Assembly: GCF_030272615.1 (NCBI RefSeq)
Contig: NC_081405.1
Coordinates: forward strand, 317,237,041-317,301,040
Direction of reading: 5' to 3'
Source of the DNA: Cryptomeria japonica
Lineage: Eukaryota > Streptophyta > Pinopsida > Cupressales > Cupressaceae
DNA length: 64,000 nucleotides
A program made the position numbers and the translations under genes. Under the pieces are notes generated by a model, which was given only the letters and a program-made list of their open reading frames with translations, ran no database searches and was not told the origin of the DNA. This document shows, one piece after another, positions 10,266 to 22,335 of this stretch (the first letter of the stretch is position 1; each line of letters starts with the position of its first letter).

Positions 10266-11300
10266 AGATATAGATTTAAGAAGAACAAAGATAAATTTTG
10301 TTACTATGTTGATGAAGGAGTTACAGATGATTCTGATGAAGAACCGATAGATAATGCATGGGCATTTGTTGCAATAAAAGAAGATCAACTAGCACCTACT
10401 GTTCCACTGGTAGAGCAGGGCTTAGTAGCTAAAATTGAAGAGAGAGATGAATGGATCATTGATAGTGGATGTTCACATCATATGATTGGTGATAAAAGTA
10501 AATTCTTATCTTTTTAGGAATACAATGGAGGTCTAGTAAGATTTGGCGATGATAAAGCTTATTTAATCAAAGGAAAAGACACTATATCCTTGGATGGTAA
10601 GTACAATACTGACAATGTCTATTATGTTGAAGGTTTCTAGCATAATATTTTGACTGTTGGTCAATTAGTTGAAAAGGGATTTCAGTTACAGTTCAAGAAT
10701 GGAAAATGCAAAATTAGAAACATAACTGGATTGGAGATTGTAACCGATAATCAGACTAAAAGTAATAGCTTTCCTTCGAACAATATTGATTGCATTGTAA
10801 ATATCAATTCAACTAAGGAAGTAAGGGATTTACCTAAGATTGTGAAACCTCATAATCCGGTATGTAAGGAATGTCAAATGGGAAAGCAAGTTAGAACAAC
10901 CTTTAAGAGTATTTTTGAGAAATCCAATAATTTTCTTGATTTAATTCATATTGACTTGTGTGGTCCAGAAAGAACAAGAACTCTATAGGGAGTTAGATAT
11001 TTTATGCTAATTATTGATGGTTATTCTAGAATGTGTTGGGTTACTTTTCTTAGGGAGAAATCAAAAGCTTTTGGAAAATTCAAACTATTCAAGGAAATGG
11101 TAGAGAATGAAACCGGTAAGAAAATCAAATGTTTGAGTTATGGTCAAGGAGAAAAATTTACATCTAACGAATTTAATACATTCTGTGAAGTGAATGGAAT
11201 CAAAAGACAACTATCTACACCCCGGACACCTCAACAGAATGGAATTGTGGGAAAGAAGAACATAACTATTCTGGAAGCAGCTAGAAGCATATATTAGAAG
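10266..11300 (+). pseudogene. protease and integrase of B
   Basis: In the gag frame, the aspartic protease motif Asp-Ser-Gly followed by Cys-Ser-His-His lies near 10460. Stops occur near 10516 and 10640. About 10770 the sequence jumps from the pre-integrase region to the post-zinc part, so the His-His half of the HHCC zinc finger is deleted while the Cys-X2-Cys half remains. The first catalytic Asp (in Ile-Asp-Leu-Cys-Gly) survives. The second Asp and the Glu of the D,D35E triad are replaced (Tyr-Gly-Gln-Gly, and Val-Gly-Lys-Lys instead of Val-Glu-Arg-Lys). The integrase would be inactive. Confidence 0.8.
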
Positions 11301-13389
11301 CAAATCTACCTCATGTGTACTGAAGAGAAGCGGTGAATACAATGGTTTACACTTTGAACAGAGTTCACATCAAAGGTGAAACTGGTAAGACCCCTTATGA
11401 ACTATGGTTTGGTAATACTCCTCTTAAAAACTTCAGAATATTTGGAAGCAAATTCTATATTAGGAGAGATGAGTATGCTGGTAAATTTGATCCTAGAAGT
11501 GATGAAGTGCTGGCATATAGATGTTTTAATAAAAAATTGCAGAAGATCATTGAGAGTGCTAATGTGAAGATAGATGAACACTTTAGAGGAAATTCAAGGT
11601 ATGTAGATACTGAACTGGTAGTTGAGATGATCATAAATGAACCAATACAGAATGCACCGGTAAAAAATATGGATCCAGTCACACCGGCATCATCAGAGAA
11701 TTCCACGGTAAATGAAGAACAACAACATGTGAATAAACCCAGGTATGTAAGACTCAATCACTCAAAAAATCAGATAATTGGGAATAAGTATCAAGGTGCT
11801 ATGACAAGAGGAAGACTGGAAAATGAAGAGGTATGCTTAATTTCTCAAATTGAACCAACATCTATTATTGAAGCATGTGAAGATGAACATTGGATAAAAA
11901 CAATGGAAGATGAATTAGAAAAAATTGAAAAGAACAATACATGGACATTAGTTCCGTGACCTAAAGACAAAAATATAATTGGAACTAAATGGGTATTCAA
12001 AAATAATTTTAATGAAGATGGTGAGGTAATTAGAAACAAAGCAAGATTAATTTGTAAACATTATTCACAGAAGGAGGGAGTTGATTATAATAAAACCTTT
12101 CTACCAGTAGCTAGAATTGAGGTAGTTAGATTATTTCTTGCATTTGTAGCTCATATGAACTATAAAGTATATCATATGGATGTAAAATGTGTATTTCTGA
12201 ATGGTGATCTTGAAGAGGAAGTCTACATTGAACAACCTGATGGATTTTCATTGACAAATGATAAAGATATGGTTTGCAGATTATGGAAAGCTTTGTATGG
12301 ATTGAAGCAAGCTCCTAGAGCTTGGTATGCTAGATTGGACAAATATCTTTTGAAGCTTGGTTACACTAAAGGTAATTCTAACAACAACTTATATTTCAAA
12401 GTGACTAATGATGACATCTTGGGTATTAAATTTTTTTGTTGATGATATCATTTTTGGAGGAGAAGATAGATTGTGTAAGGACTTTGCTAACAAGATGTAG
12501 GAAGAATTTGAAATGTCTATGATTGGGGAGATAAAATTATTTTTAGGATTGTAGATTTCACAAACTGATAGAGGTATATTCATATATCAAAAAAAAAACT
12601 TGGAGGAACTATTGAAGAAATTTGGTATGGAAAACTCTAAACCAGTAAGTACTCCTATGACTACAACTGATAAATTGCCATTGAAGGATAATTTAGCTCA
12701 TGTTAATTCGACAAGATACAAATCTATGATTGGAGGTTTACTATATTTGATACAAACAAGAACTGATATAATGAATGCACTATGTATTGTTTCAAGATTT
12801 TAGAGTAATCCTATAAAAAATCATAAATCGGCAGTATAAAGGATTTTTTGATATCTACAAGGCACAACAAATCTTGGTTTATGGTACCCTAAAGATGAAA
12901 GTTTTGATTAATGTGCATACACCAATGCAAATTGGGTAGGTGATGTCGATGACAAAAAGAGTACCACTAGCAGAGCATTCTTTCTTGGTAGCAGATTGAT
13001 TTCATGGATAAGCAAGAAGTAGAGTTGTACATCATTATCAACAGTAGAATCAGAATATGTTGCAGTAGCAACTAATTGTACTTAGGTATTATGGATTCAG
13101 CAAATCTTGAAGGAGATAAAGGTAAAATGCAAAAAACCTATAATCATTTATTATGATAATTCAACAGCAATTGATATATCAAAGAATCTGGTATTTCACT
13201 CTAAGACTAAGCATGTTTCTATCAAATATAATTGTCTGAAAGAGAATGTTGAAGCAAAAGAAGTAAGATTAGTTTATGTGAATACTAAAGACTAGATTGT
13301 AGATATCTTTACAAAGCCTTTTCCTAAGGAAACCTTTGAATATCTCAGAGAGAAGCCTGGGGTAATACCCTCACCGACAGAGACTTAGA
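11301..13389 (+). pseudogene. RT and RNase H of B
   Basis: The 208-residue piece at 11333-11959 covers the integrase C-terminus and the RT lead-in. The next piece holds the conserved Tyr-Gly-Leu-Lys-Gln-Ala-Pro and Ala-Trp-Tyr motifs (about 12297-12325). A frameshift near 12430 falls just before the catalytic Phe-Val-Asp-Asp. RNase H follows with Tyr-Thr-Asn-Ala-Asn and Asp-Asn-Ser motifs, ending near 13389. At least ten stops, many looking like CAG or CAA changed to TAG or TAA, break the frame. Confidence 0.85.
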
Positions 13390-13706
13390 TGATTGAAGAT
13401 TGGCATCAAACTGACAAGATCTAATAGAGAAATCATTTTCTCGGCTTTGATGGAGGAGAGCTACTTCTCGGGGGGAGTAGTTGGTTGTATGTTCTGGTAT
13501 TTATTCTTAATTGCTTTGGCATTTGATGTCAAAGAGGGAGATATATCTATGGAAAAACACTATTCTTTTCGAGAGATTATTCATTGAGGGAGAGATATAT
13601 ACTCTCTGCATTTTCATTTTGATTTCTAGTATTGATCTATTTTGGAGATTGTTGGTTTTTGGTTTTTGGCATTTTGTTTTGGTACTTAGATGTTTTTTCC
13701 ATCTAG

Positions 13707-13782
13707 TGTTGCCATCAATTCCAAAGGGGGAGATTGTTGGTATTATGGATCTGTTACATTAGTTTTGTCATTGATGTCAACA
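13707..13782 (+). other. polypurine tract of B inside an inverted repeat
   Basis: The tract AAAGGGGGAGAT (13723-13734) directly precedes the 3' LTR. Arms at 13707-13720 and 13769-13782 are complementary at 12 of 14 positions, so a hairpin could present the tract and the LTR start in its loop. Confidence 0.7.
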
Positions 13783-14808
13783 CTTACCCTTCTGGAGATC
13801 TATGGTTATGTTGAACCGACACATTGTGTTCACCGGCAAGGTTAGTGACTTATGCATAGTCACCAGTATATGCTCACCCGTAGGTTATATGGTTCACCGA
13901 CATAGATGATGATTTGTTATCATCTAGATATCACTTGATTATGTCAAAGACATGGTTTGGATACTTGGTTTTAGTGTTTTGGTTATTGATCTAATCGGGT
14001 TGACATATTTACTATTACCGACAGATTGGTCTAGGTTATGGACTGGTATGCGTTATCTATTCCAGATCAGCATGACACATTATGGAGATGATTTATTGAT
14101 TGGATATTGCTATAAATGTATTGAGCCAACATGATGCATTGCATCAATCTGACTTATTTTTAATTGATTTAATTGTAATATTCTTAGTGAGTTGACCTAC
14201 ACATTTGGTCTTAGGTTTGGTATATACGTAAGATCTCATTTGAGATGACATATATGATATGGTTATGGTATGGTATTGTAACATGGTATGTGTGAATATT
14301 GAAGATCATATGAGAAGACCATAGAGAACGTTCAAGGAAGGTTTAAAGGTGTTTATCAGAGCTTAACTAATATTGAATCCAGCATTGGAGATGCTATTTT
14401 GAGCAGAACATTATTCTAGGATTTAACCATCCTATTGTAGTCATTGCGACTCCCATTTGAGCAGTGTGCTCTAGGCGGTTGGCCTTTCTCCATGTGCAGA
14501 CCCCATTTGTATACACATACTATCTGCAGTAGCATCATCTGATTGTGGGTAAGGTTTCCCATAGTGGATTTTACCCTTACAAGGTTTCCACGTCAAAATA
14601 TTTGTGTTATGTGTTGTGGATGTTGTTTCTCTTTGTGTTTTATGCATTAAGTTTCACCGATAATGATATTAACTCCTAATCTATTAACCGGAATTTGTTT
14701 GGTTTATCAGTATTAAGTATTAAGTTTGATTAAGTTATAATTGAGTTTAAATTCATTGATAATTGATTCAACCCCCCTCCCTCTCAGTTGTCCTTTCGAT
14801 TCCTAACA
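13735..14808 (+). repeat. 3' LTR of B (1,074 bp)
   Basis: Starts TGTTGG after the polypurine tract and ends CCTAACA, with a C-rich tract and CTCTCAGTTG before the end. It matches the truncated 5' LTR over about 840 bases with scattered substitutions. Confidence 0.9.
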
Positions 14809-14982
14809 GTTTCTTCTTTGTCCTCCCTTTTCCCCTCAAAATATTTGTCTTTAAATTGGTAACCCACATAGTACCTGTGATGCTTTGTCTTGACATCTTT
14901 CCTAAAATAGTGTTTCCCTAACCTCTATGCATGAGATTTGTGCAAGAAAATGTTGCAAGTTTTATTAGAATGAGTTTTTGAT
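14809..14982. other. short spacer between elements B and C
   Basis: 174 bases matching neither LTR; probably pre-insertion DNA. No feature was recognised. Confidence 0.5.
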
Positions 14983-16096
14983 GTGTTGGCATTGATGCCA
15001 ACATGATTTTCTTGTCATTAGTGACTAATTGTCTAATTGATATTGAGCTTGATGTGCAATTGTGTTGGAAGATTTTCTCCACATATATTTTATATTGTAT
15101 ATCTATTCATGCGGTTTGGCTATGTTGTTAGGTAGTGTTTAGAGATTTTAAATTAAGGATTGGGTCCTCTAGTTTGCAATGCTAAGGAAGTTGTATTAGC
15201 CAGTATGTGTGACAGTGTTTGATAGTGTTTATGTGTGAAATGCATGCTCTGCATTTCTTCGCGTTATAGTTTCTAGTGTTGTGGTTTTTGGAGCTAAGTT
15301 GATAATGTCCATAGCTTCATTTTGTTTAGCTATCACATGATTTTGGGTTTAAAAACCATGATTTCAATGTTCGATGGTGTTTACTCTATGTTTGGCCGAC
15401 CTAATGTGAATTGTGTTTAGTTAAGATGGTTAGTCAACCTTGGGAGAATTCACAGATATGAGTATGCTATAAATAAATGATAATATTTTTCAGGATGGTG
15501 TGTGTGCATATGTGGAAGAGAGAATGAATTTTTTTCATGAAAAAGAGTTAAATGTGATGAATGTTTGTGAAAGAGGACCTATCTCCTTGATTAGTTGATT
15601 AGTGTTGTTTAAGTTGTTAAAAAATGTTGAGCAGTGTGGACTTTCATGTGTTAGCTAACAAAAGTAGTGAAGGTATCTATAGATCTTAAAATTTCAGGGG
15701 TGCATCGGTGGTGGATTCTTTCTCTTTTATTCTTCTTAATTTGGGAGGTGAGCCCTCTGAAAGTGAGCATTTCTTTCTTTCCTTTGAGCAGTGAGCCTCT
15801 AATAGTAAGCCTTTCTTTGTGAAAACCACCTTAGCTAGTATCACCCATAACAAGTGTTCATATAATGAGAACATCATTCTCCGTGATTTTTCCCCTAACA
15901 AGGTTTTCTACATAAAATTTGGTGTTTCATTATGTATGTCATGTTTTTATTTCCATGTTCTTTCATGCTCATATCTTTCTGTGGATTAAGTGATAAAGTT
16001 GAGTTGCTACGAATTTTATTTAAAGAAAAGATTTTAAGATTTTTTTGTACAACTAATTCACCTACCCCCCTCTAAGTTGTCTTGTGCATTAGAACA
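14983..16096 (+). repeat. 5' LTR of C (about 1,114 bp)
   Basis: Starts TGTTGG and ends in GAACA a few bases before the primer binding site. The first 20 bases form a palindrome (TGTTGGCAT, two bases, ATGCCAACA). The C-rich tract with CTCTAAGTTG near the end is the usual copia U5 mark. Confidence 0.75.
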
Positions 16097-16105
16097 TTCA
16101 AAAAT

Positions 16106-16118
16106 TGGTATCAAAGAC
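16106..16118 (+). other. primer binding site of C
   Basis: TGGTATCAAAGAC, one change from the initiator-Met-tRNA-complementary TGGTATCAGAGC, eight to nine bases after the LTR end. Confidence 0.7.
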
Positions 16119-16160
16119 TTAATTCCTCGGATAAGAGATTAGCCACTTGAGAAGATCCTG

Positions 16161-17000
16161 ATAGTGCACAAACTAACAATCCCTATGTTTGATGGATCTA
16201 ACTATGGTATCTGGAAACTGAAGATGCAAGGTTACCTGATTTCTCTTGGCTATGAAGTTTGAAAGTCTATTACATAAAAGTACACTAAACCGCACAATGG
16301 GGTGAACACTTCGAATGAGATCAAGGAATTTGAAAACAATGAGAAGGCAAGGTTTTCTATTTTTAGTGCTCTTTCTAAGACTGAATTAAAAAATGTTGTA
16401 TGCTTGGAATCTACTTATAAATTTTGGGTTAAATTAGAAATACTTGTGAAGGATATGATACAATAAAACAAGCTAAGTTGCATAATGGTAAAACTAAATA
16501 TGAATGTTTATAGATGCATCAAGAAGACAATATAAAGATCAAAGGGCTTGGACGTAACTTGCTTTAAGATGAAGTTTTAGAAAAGGTACTTAGAACTGTT
16601 AATAAATACTATAGCTCTAAGGTTTTAGTGATACAAGAATCACATAATAAGAAATGATTAAACTAGAGAATAATTGTATGGCTCGTTGTTGGCTTTTGAG
16701 ATGAGAGAATTTGGTACTACTATTGTTAGAACATAAACTTCATTTATGGATACTTAATAAGTGAAAGATGAGGAATCTGATGAAGAAAGATTTGATGAGA
16801 TTGAGGAAAAATTTGTGAGAAGGATGAAGAAAGGAAATGAAAAGTATAAAGGTAAATTGACATTTATATGTTTTAGCTATGGAAAAATAGGTCATTATGC
16901 TTCTAGATGTCTTGATAGAATTCTGAATCAAAAGAATAACGAATTCAAAATAAAGTTCAATAGAAAAGCTTATTATGTTAGAGAAGATAGAAATACTTAA
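16161..17000 (+). pseudogene. gag of C
   Basis: The opening resembles copia gag (Phe-Asp-Gly-Ser-Asn-Tyr-Gly-Ile-Trp-Lys), but the start codon reads ATA and stops follow within 40 codons. The C-terminal part (16761-17000) is open and Glu/Lys-rich, with a zinc knuckle near 16866-16910 whose second Cys is Tyr, so zinc binding is lost. Frameshifts are likely around 16430-16700. Confidence 0.7.
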
Positions 17001-19008
17001 GATGATGAATTTAATTATGAAGAAGAGAGTGAATTTTTGTTCTTGGCATTAATGGAAGAATATTTTTTCACTAACCCTGAAAAAAATATGGAGAAATCTT
17101 TGGAAGATGCTTCTAAAACCGAAGGTACTGTAGTATTTATTTTTATGATAGAAGAGGTATTGATGAATACATTATTGATAGTGGATGTTCAAATCATGTG
17201 ACTTGTGACAAGAGTAAGTTTGTAAATCTTGAAAATTTTGATGGAGGTGTTGTTAGATTTGAGGATGATTAGATGGGTAGAATAGTTGGAATTGGTTTTA
17301 TTAGTTTTGATAACATATATATTATTAACAATATTTTCTATGTTAAAGGCTTAAACCATAATTTTATGAGTGTTGGTAAAATGTGCAAGATTGGATGTAA
17401 TCCTATTTTTTAGGATTATGGGTGTGAGATTAGAAAAAGGTCCATAACTATGATTGCAATAGGAAAAACAATAGTTGGTGGATATTAACTAATGACGCAA
17501 AATAATGAGAGTTGGTTATGGCATTAGAGGATGTGTCACATTAATTTTGATAATTTTGGAAGGATTAACTATTCAATTCAAGTTGTGAGAGATTTTAAAA
17601 AATTAAAAAAGTCTACTAATGTTATCTATAAAGAATGTCAAGTTGGAAAAGAAACAATGAGAATTTTTTAAGTTAAGCAACAATCTTATACTAGACTATT
17701 ATAATTAGTGCACACTAATCTTTGTGATCGAATGAAAACAAGAATTCAACAAGGTGAAAGGTATTTCATGCTCTTAATTGGTGATTGCTCTAGAATGACT
17801 AGGGTCACTTTCCTAAAACAAAAATCTAAAGCTTTAGAAAAGTTCAATAAATTCAGGGCTATGGTTGAAAATAAGACATAGAAAAGAATCAAATGTTGAG
17901 GTCTGACAAATGTGGATAGTTTACTTATGATAAATTTAATATTTTTTGTGATAATCATGGGATAAGAATACATTTGTGTCCTCCTAGGATGCCACAACAA
18001 AATGGTGTAGCTGAAAGGATGAATAGAACAATTCAAGAGGCTGCTAGAACAATGATGAATGAAGAAAGTCTAACAAAAATATACTAGAAAAAAGAAATAC
18101 ATATTTCTATATAGACACTTAACATAGTGTGAATTAGAAGAAATCATCAGAAGACATCTTACGAACTTTGGTATGGAAGGAATCCACCTATGAAATATTT
18201 AAGAGTATTTAGATGTAAATGTTTTATCAAAAGTGACAAAGGGAATTTGAGAGATTTTTACACAAGAACTAATGAAGGTATATTCCTCGGCTATTCTACT
18301 AAAAGAGAATCTTACATATGTTATAATAGAAGACTTAGAAGAACTATTGAAAGCACAAATATGAAGGTTGATGAAGACACTTCAAAGAATACAGTTGTAG
18401 AGATGAGATATGAATTTACGAGTCTATCAATAAATCAGAAGAAGAAAAGAACAAAGAAATACAAGTTTGGAATGAAATGGAAGATTCTTTACAAATTGCT
18501 CTTACGACTCTTAGGTATGTGCAAAAGAATCATTTAGAGAAACAAATTATAAAAGACAAGAATATCGGTGTTATCACAAGAAGTAAATCTATTCAAGGAT
18601 AGGTGAACCTATGATTAATTTTAGAGATATAGATGGGAACAATAAGAGATGCTTGTGGTGATAACCATTGGATGAAAGCTATAGAGGAAGAATTAGAACA
18701 AATTGAGAAGAATAAGACTTGGGAACTTGTCCCAAGACAGACTGACAAGTATGTAATAGGAACTAAATGGGTATTTCAAAACAAATTGGATGAAGATGGA
18801 CACATAGCAAGGAATAAGGAAAGACTTGTATGTAAAGGCTACACACAAGTAGAAGGAATAGATTTTGAGGAAGATTATGAGCTCCTATGGTAAGAATGAA
18901 AGCTATCAGAATGTTTCTAGCTTTTGTAGCACATCAGGATTTAAACGTTTATCAAATGGATGTGAATTCTACATTCTTGAATGGAGAATCGAAAAAGGAA
19001 GTATATAG
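17001..19008 (+). pseudogene. protease, integrase and RT start of C
   Basis: Protease motif Asp-Ser-Gly-Cys-Ser near 17178; pre-integrase Trp-Leu-Trp-His near 17512; Cys-X2-Cys-like remnant (Lys-Glu-Cys-Gln-Val-Gly-Lys) near 17630. The first integrase Asp has become Asn (His-Thr-Asn-Leu-Cys, about 17708). A frameshift near 17890 scrambles the integrase core, with homology again from 18190. RT begins at 18633 (Trp-Met-Lys-Ala, later Gly-Thr-Lys-Trp-Val-Phe), shifts frame near 18885 and stops at the Glu-Val-Tyr of the Glu-Val-Tyr-Ile-Glu-Gln motif, where element D inserted. Confidence 0.75.
19004..19008. repeat. target site duplication of D (left)
   Basis: TATAG directly left of element D; the same five bases follow at 29134-29138. 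Confidence 0.8.
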
Positions 19009-20208
19009 TTCTAGACAGATCTAATACCAGGAGTAAAATGAGAGGGGGGGGGTTTAGATCACTTTACTATCAGAAATCAGAACTATTGCATATCAAAATC
19101 CTTTAAACTGGAGCACAAAGAAACCAACACAATGAAGGATAAAAAATGAAAGCATAGTACACACAACACCAATATTTTTAAAGTATAAAACCTGGTAAAG
19201 GGAAAAACCATAGTGGGAAACCCTACCCACAATCAGATAATACTTTTGCAGTAGTATATTAAATAATGACAATCGGGATTTCACTAGAAATTTGGACAAC
19301 CAACTAGAGCTCACTACTAATAAGAAAAGAGAAGTCTTGCTAACTTACAAAACATCAGACTATAATCCAAAAAGAATGAACTATGAAAGTAGTATCTCCT
19401 AATGTTTGATGTAGTTCCGATTAAGCACAGATGCATGCCCTGCAATACCAAAAACCTTCTGCCAAATGATATATCACTTATTGGCACATAAACCTTCCTC
19501 TAATAATGCAGATATAACCATCGATCCCACACCTCTTATCAATATCAAAATTACATGAATAAGTCACCTATAAATACAAATCATCAACCTTATGATAAGG
19601 TCAACTAAACCCTAAACCCAGAAACCCATAATAACAAAAATTACATTACACAGTATCACCAAACCAATATTAGGATTTACATTACATATCATGGACCTAA
19701 TTCAAATATCCAAACAATTATATCCACCAAAAATTATATTAAGACCAAAATCCAGCATGTTTCACCAATTGGTAGAAACCCTCAATGAAGTAACATAGAC
19801 ACTCTAACCGGATCCAAATAGGACCACCATAACAGCATGCCAACCAATGCAAAGTCACCAAATACTCATAATACAATCAAGAATCACCTTTAGCATGATA
19901 GAAATTGATTCCATAAGCCAGACCAAAATCGTTTGATCAAAACATCAAATATCACTTACCGGTAAAGCTAACCGGTACCAAGAAATACCAACCACGAACA
20001 TAAGTGATAGTTAATAGAGCACCAAAGTATGCACCAATAGATTATGACAAGCATGTAACCATTTAGAATAAGCATCCAAAATCGCATCCAAGGATCTGAT
20101 CATACCAGATTAGAATCGAAGCCATAACTAGGATAAACACGAAGGTAAACCGGGATACAGTGTTAAAATCAATGACAACACTAAACTAAATATAGCATAT
20201 TGTTAACA
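19009..20208 (-). repeat. 3' LTR of D (1,200 bp)
   Basis: On the plus strand it starts TTCTAGACAG (TGTTAGACAG in the partner) and ends TGTTAACA before the polypurine tract. It aligns with 27937-29133 over the full length with roughly one difference in seven to ten bases, suggesting an old insertion. Confidence 0.85.
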
Positions 20209-20236
20209 ATATCCACCTTTGGAATTGATGGCAACA
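20161..20236 (-). other. polypurine tract of D with flanking inverted repeat
   Basis: On the minus strand AAAGGTGGATAT (about 20209-20221) precedes the LTR. One G is replaced by T relative to its relatives. Arms at 20223-20236 and 20161-20174 pair at about 10 of 14 positions. Confidence 0.55.
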
Positions 20237-20459
20237 CTGAATGTGAAAAACGTCCAAGTGCTAAGGAATGCCAACAATCTCTCCCAAAGATATGACTAAT
20301 TTTCACATGAATACCATCTCTCCCCCTTTGACATCAATGACAAAGGACATATACCAAACCAAAAATACTCAACCAAATAGCTGACTACTCCCCCTTAGTA
20401 GTAGCATCATCTCATCAACCCGAATCCAAGAAAATATTTGATAAGCTTACCAGATTGAT

Positions 20460-22335
20460 GCTTTCCTGCATCTCTAAGTCTCTTTCAGAGGGTTGGTAGC
20501 CCCCAACTGATCTCTGAGATATTAAAAAGCATCTCTAAGATAAACCAATATGACTTCCTTTTCTTCAATCTTTTCCTTCAAGAAATTATACCTTATATAA
20601 ATATGTTTTGATTTAGATTGAAATATCAATTCTTTGACATATCAATAGGAGCAGTATTATTACAGTGAATAAAAAAAGGCCCATCATAACTTATCCTTAT
20701 ATCTTTCAACATATATTTCATCCATAAAATCTGAGTATAGTTGGTTGCAACAACTACATATTCATCTCCCATAATAGATAATGAAGTACATGACTATTTC
20801 TTAAGAAGCCATGAGACCAACTTATTTCCAAGAAATAATGCATCGTCAGTGGTGCTCTTCCTATCATCCACATATCCTACCCAATCAGAGTCTGTATAGG
20901 CACATAATCTGAAATCCTCATTCTTTGGATACCATAACCCAATGTCTATTGTACCTGCCAAATATCTGAATATCCTCTTGACAACAATATCATGAGCTCC
21001 TCTAGGATCTAAATAAAATCTAGAAGCAATACAAACAACATTCATTATATTAGGTCTAGTCTGAGTTAAGTACAACAATCCACCAATCATTGATTTGAAT
21101 CTACTTAGATTCACTTTAGGAGATTCATCATCCTTTGATAATTTGCAACTTGTTATCATAGGAGTACCATCAGGTTTTGAATTCTCAAGTCCAAATTTCT
21201 TAATCAATTCCTTCACATACTTATTTTGACAAATGAAAATACCTTTATTAGTTTGAGTAATATGGAAACATAAGAAAAATTTCATCTCATCAATCATAGA
21301 CATTTCAAATTCATTTTTTAATATATCATCAACAAATTTCATGCATAGGCTTTCTTCTCCTCCAGAAATGATATCATCCATAAAGAATTCAATAATCAGT
21401 ATGTTATCATGCTCAATTTTATAGTATAAGTTACTTTCAGCATTACCTTTTCTCAAACCGATCTTAGAAAGATATCTATCCAATCTAGCATACCATGCTC
21501 TAGGGGCATGTTTTAGTCCATATAAATCTTTCTTCAATCTGCAAACCATGTCCTTGTCTTCTAATAAAGAAAATCCATTAGGTTGCTCAATGTAGACTTC
21601 CTCCTCAAGGTCTCCATTTAGAGATGTGCATTCTACATCCATCTGATATACTTTGTAGTTCTTTTGTGCAACAAAGGCAAGAAATAGTCTTACGGCTTCA
21701 ATTATTGCAACTAGAGCATAAGTCTCACCATAATCAATACCTTCTTCTTGTGAATAACCTTTGCAACCCAATCTAGCCTTGTTTCTTACAACTTGACCTT
21801 CCTCGTTCAATTTGTTCTTGAAAACCCATTTAGTTCCAATAATATTCTTATCTTTAGTTCTAGGAACTAATTCTAATGTATTATTATTTTCTATCTAATC
21901 TAATTCTTCTTCCATTGCTTTCATCTAATTTTCATCTTTACTTTCTTCAATAAATGATTCCAGTTCAATTTGAGAAATCAAACATACCTCTTCAGTATCT
22001 AGCCTTCTTCTAGTCATCCCACCTTTTCTTTTATCTCCAATGGTTTGATCTTTAGAATGATTTAGTTTCACATACCTGGGAGTCTTTGAATTTTCTTGAT
22101 TTACTAACTTTTTCTGTTATTCAATAGTCATTGTTGAATTTTTTTATGTTGCTCGAGTCACTAATTCAATGCTCTGAGCAACTTATTGCATTACTGGTTT
22201 AGGTCTAATAAATTCAACTTCTGGTCCACAATCATATGATCTAATTACTGCTTTGTTCATCCACCTTAACATTTATGGCCTCCAATATCATATTCAATCT
22301 TTTTTTATAACATCTATATGTTTTACTTTTCTATA
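20460..22335 (-). pseudogene. RT and RNase H of D
   Basis: A 338-residue open piece (20794-21810) covers most of RT and early RNase H: Val-Tyr-Gln-Met-Asp-Val, Glu-Glu-Val-Tyr-Ile-Glu-Gln, Tyr-Gly-Leu-Lys, Ala-Trp-Tyr, catalytic Phe-Met-Asp-Asp near 21375 (Phe-Val-Asp-Asp in relatives), then Tyr-Thr-Asp-Ser-Asp-Trp. Upstream to 22335 the integrase C-terminus and RT lead-in are broken by stops and shifts. Downstream, RNase H continues in pieces to about 20460. This is the longest open RT stretch in the window. Confidence 0.85.
22268..22335. repeat. left copy of a duplication flanking the 3.1-kb block
   Basis: About 65 bases of the integrase C-terminal coding region that occur again at 25478-25545, with about 9 differences in 63 aligned bases counted by eye. 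The two copies bracket the foreign block. Confidence 0.6.

Larger units (their letters stand above)
8427..14808 (+). mobile_element. copia LTR retrotransposon B
   Basis: Complete in order: truncated 5' LTR, primer binding site, gag, protease, integrase, RT, RNase H, polypurine tract, 3' LTR. The order protease-integrase-RT-RNase H identifies Ty1/copia. The 5' LTR lacks about its first 230 bases, so the target duplication is lost. Frameshifts near 11300 and 12430, many stops and a deletion in the integrase zinc region make it inactive. It lies about 560 bases upstream of the divergently oriented hevein-like gene. Confidence 0.9.
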
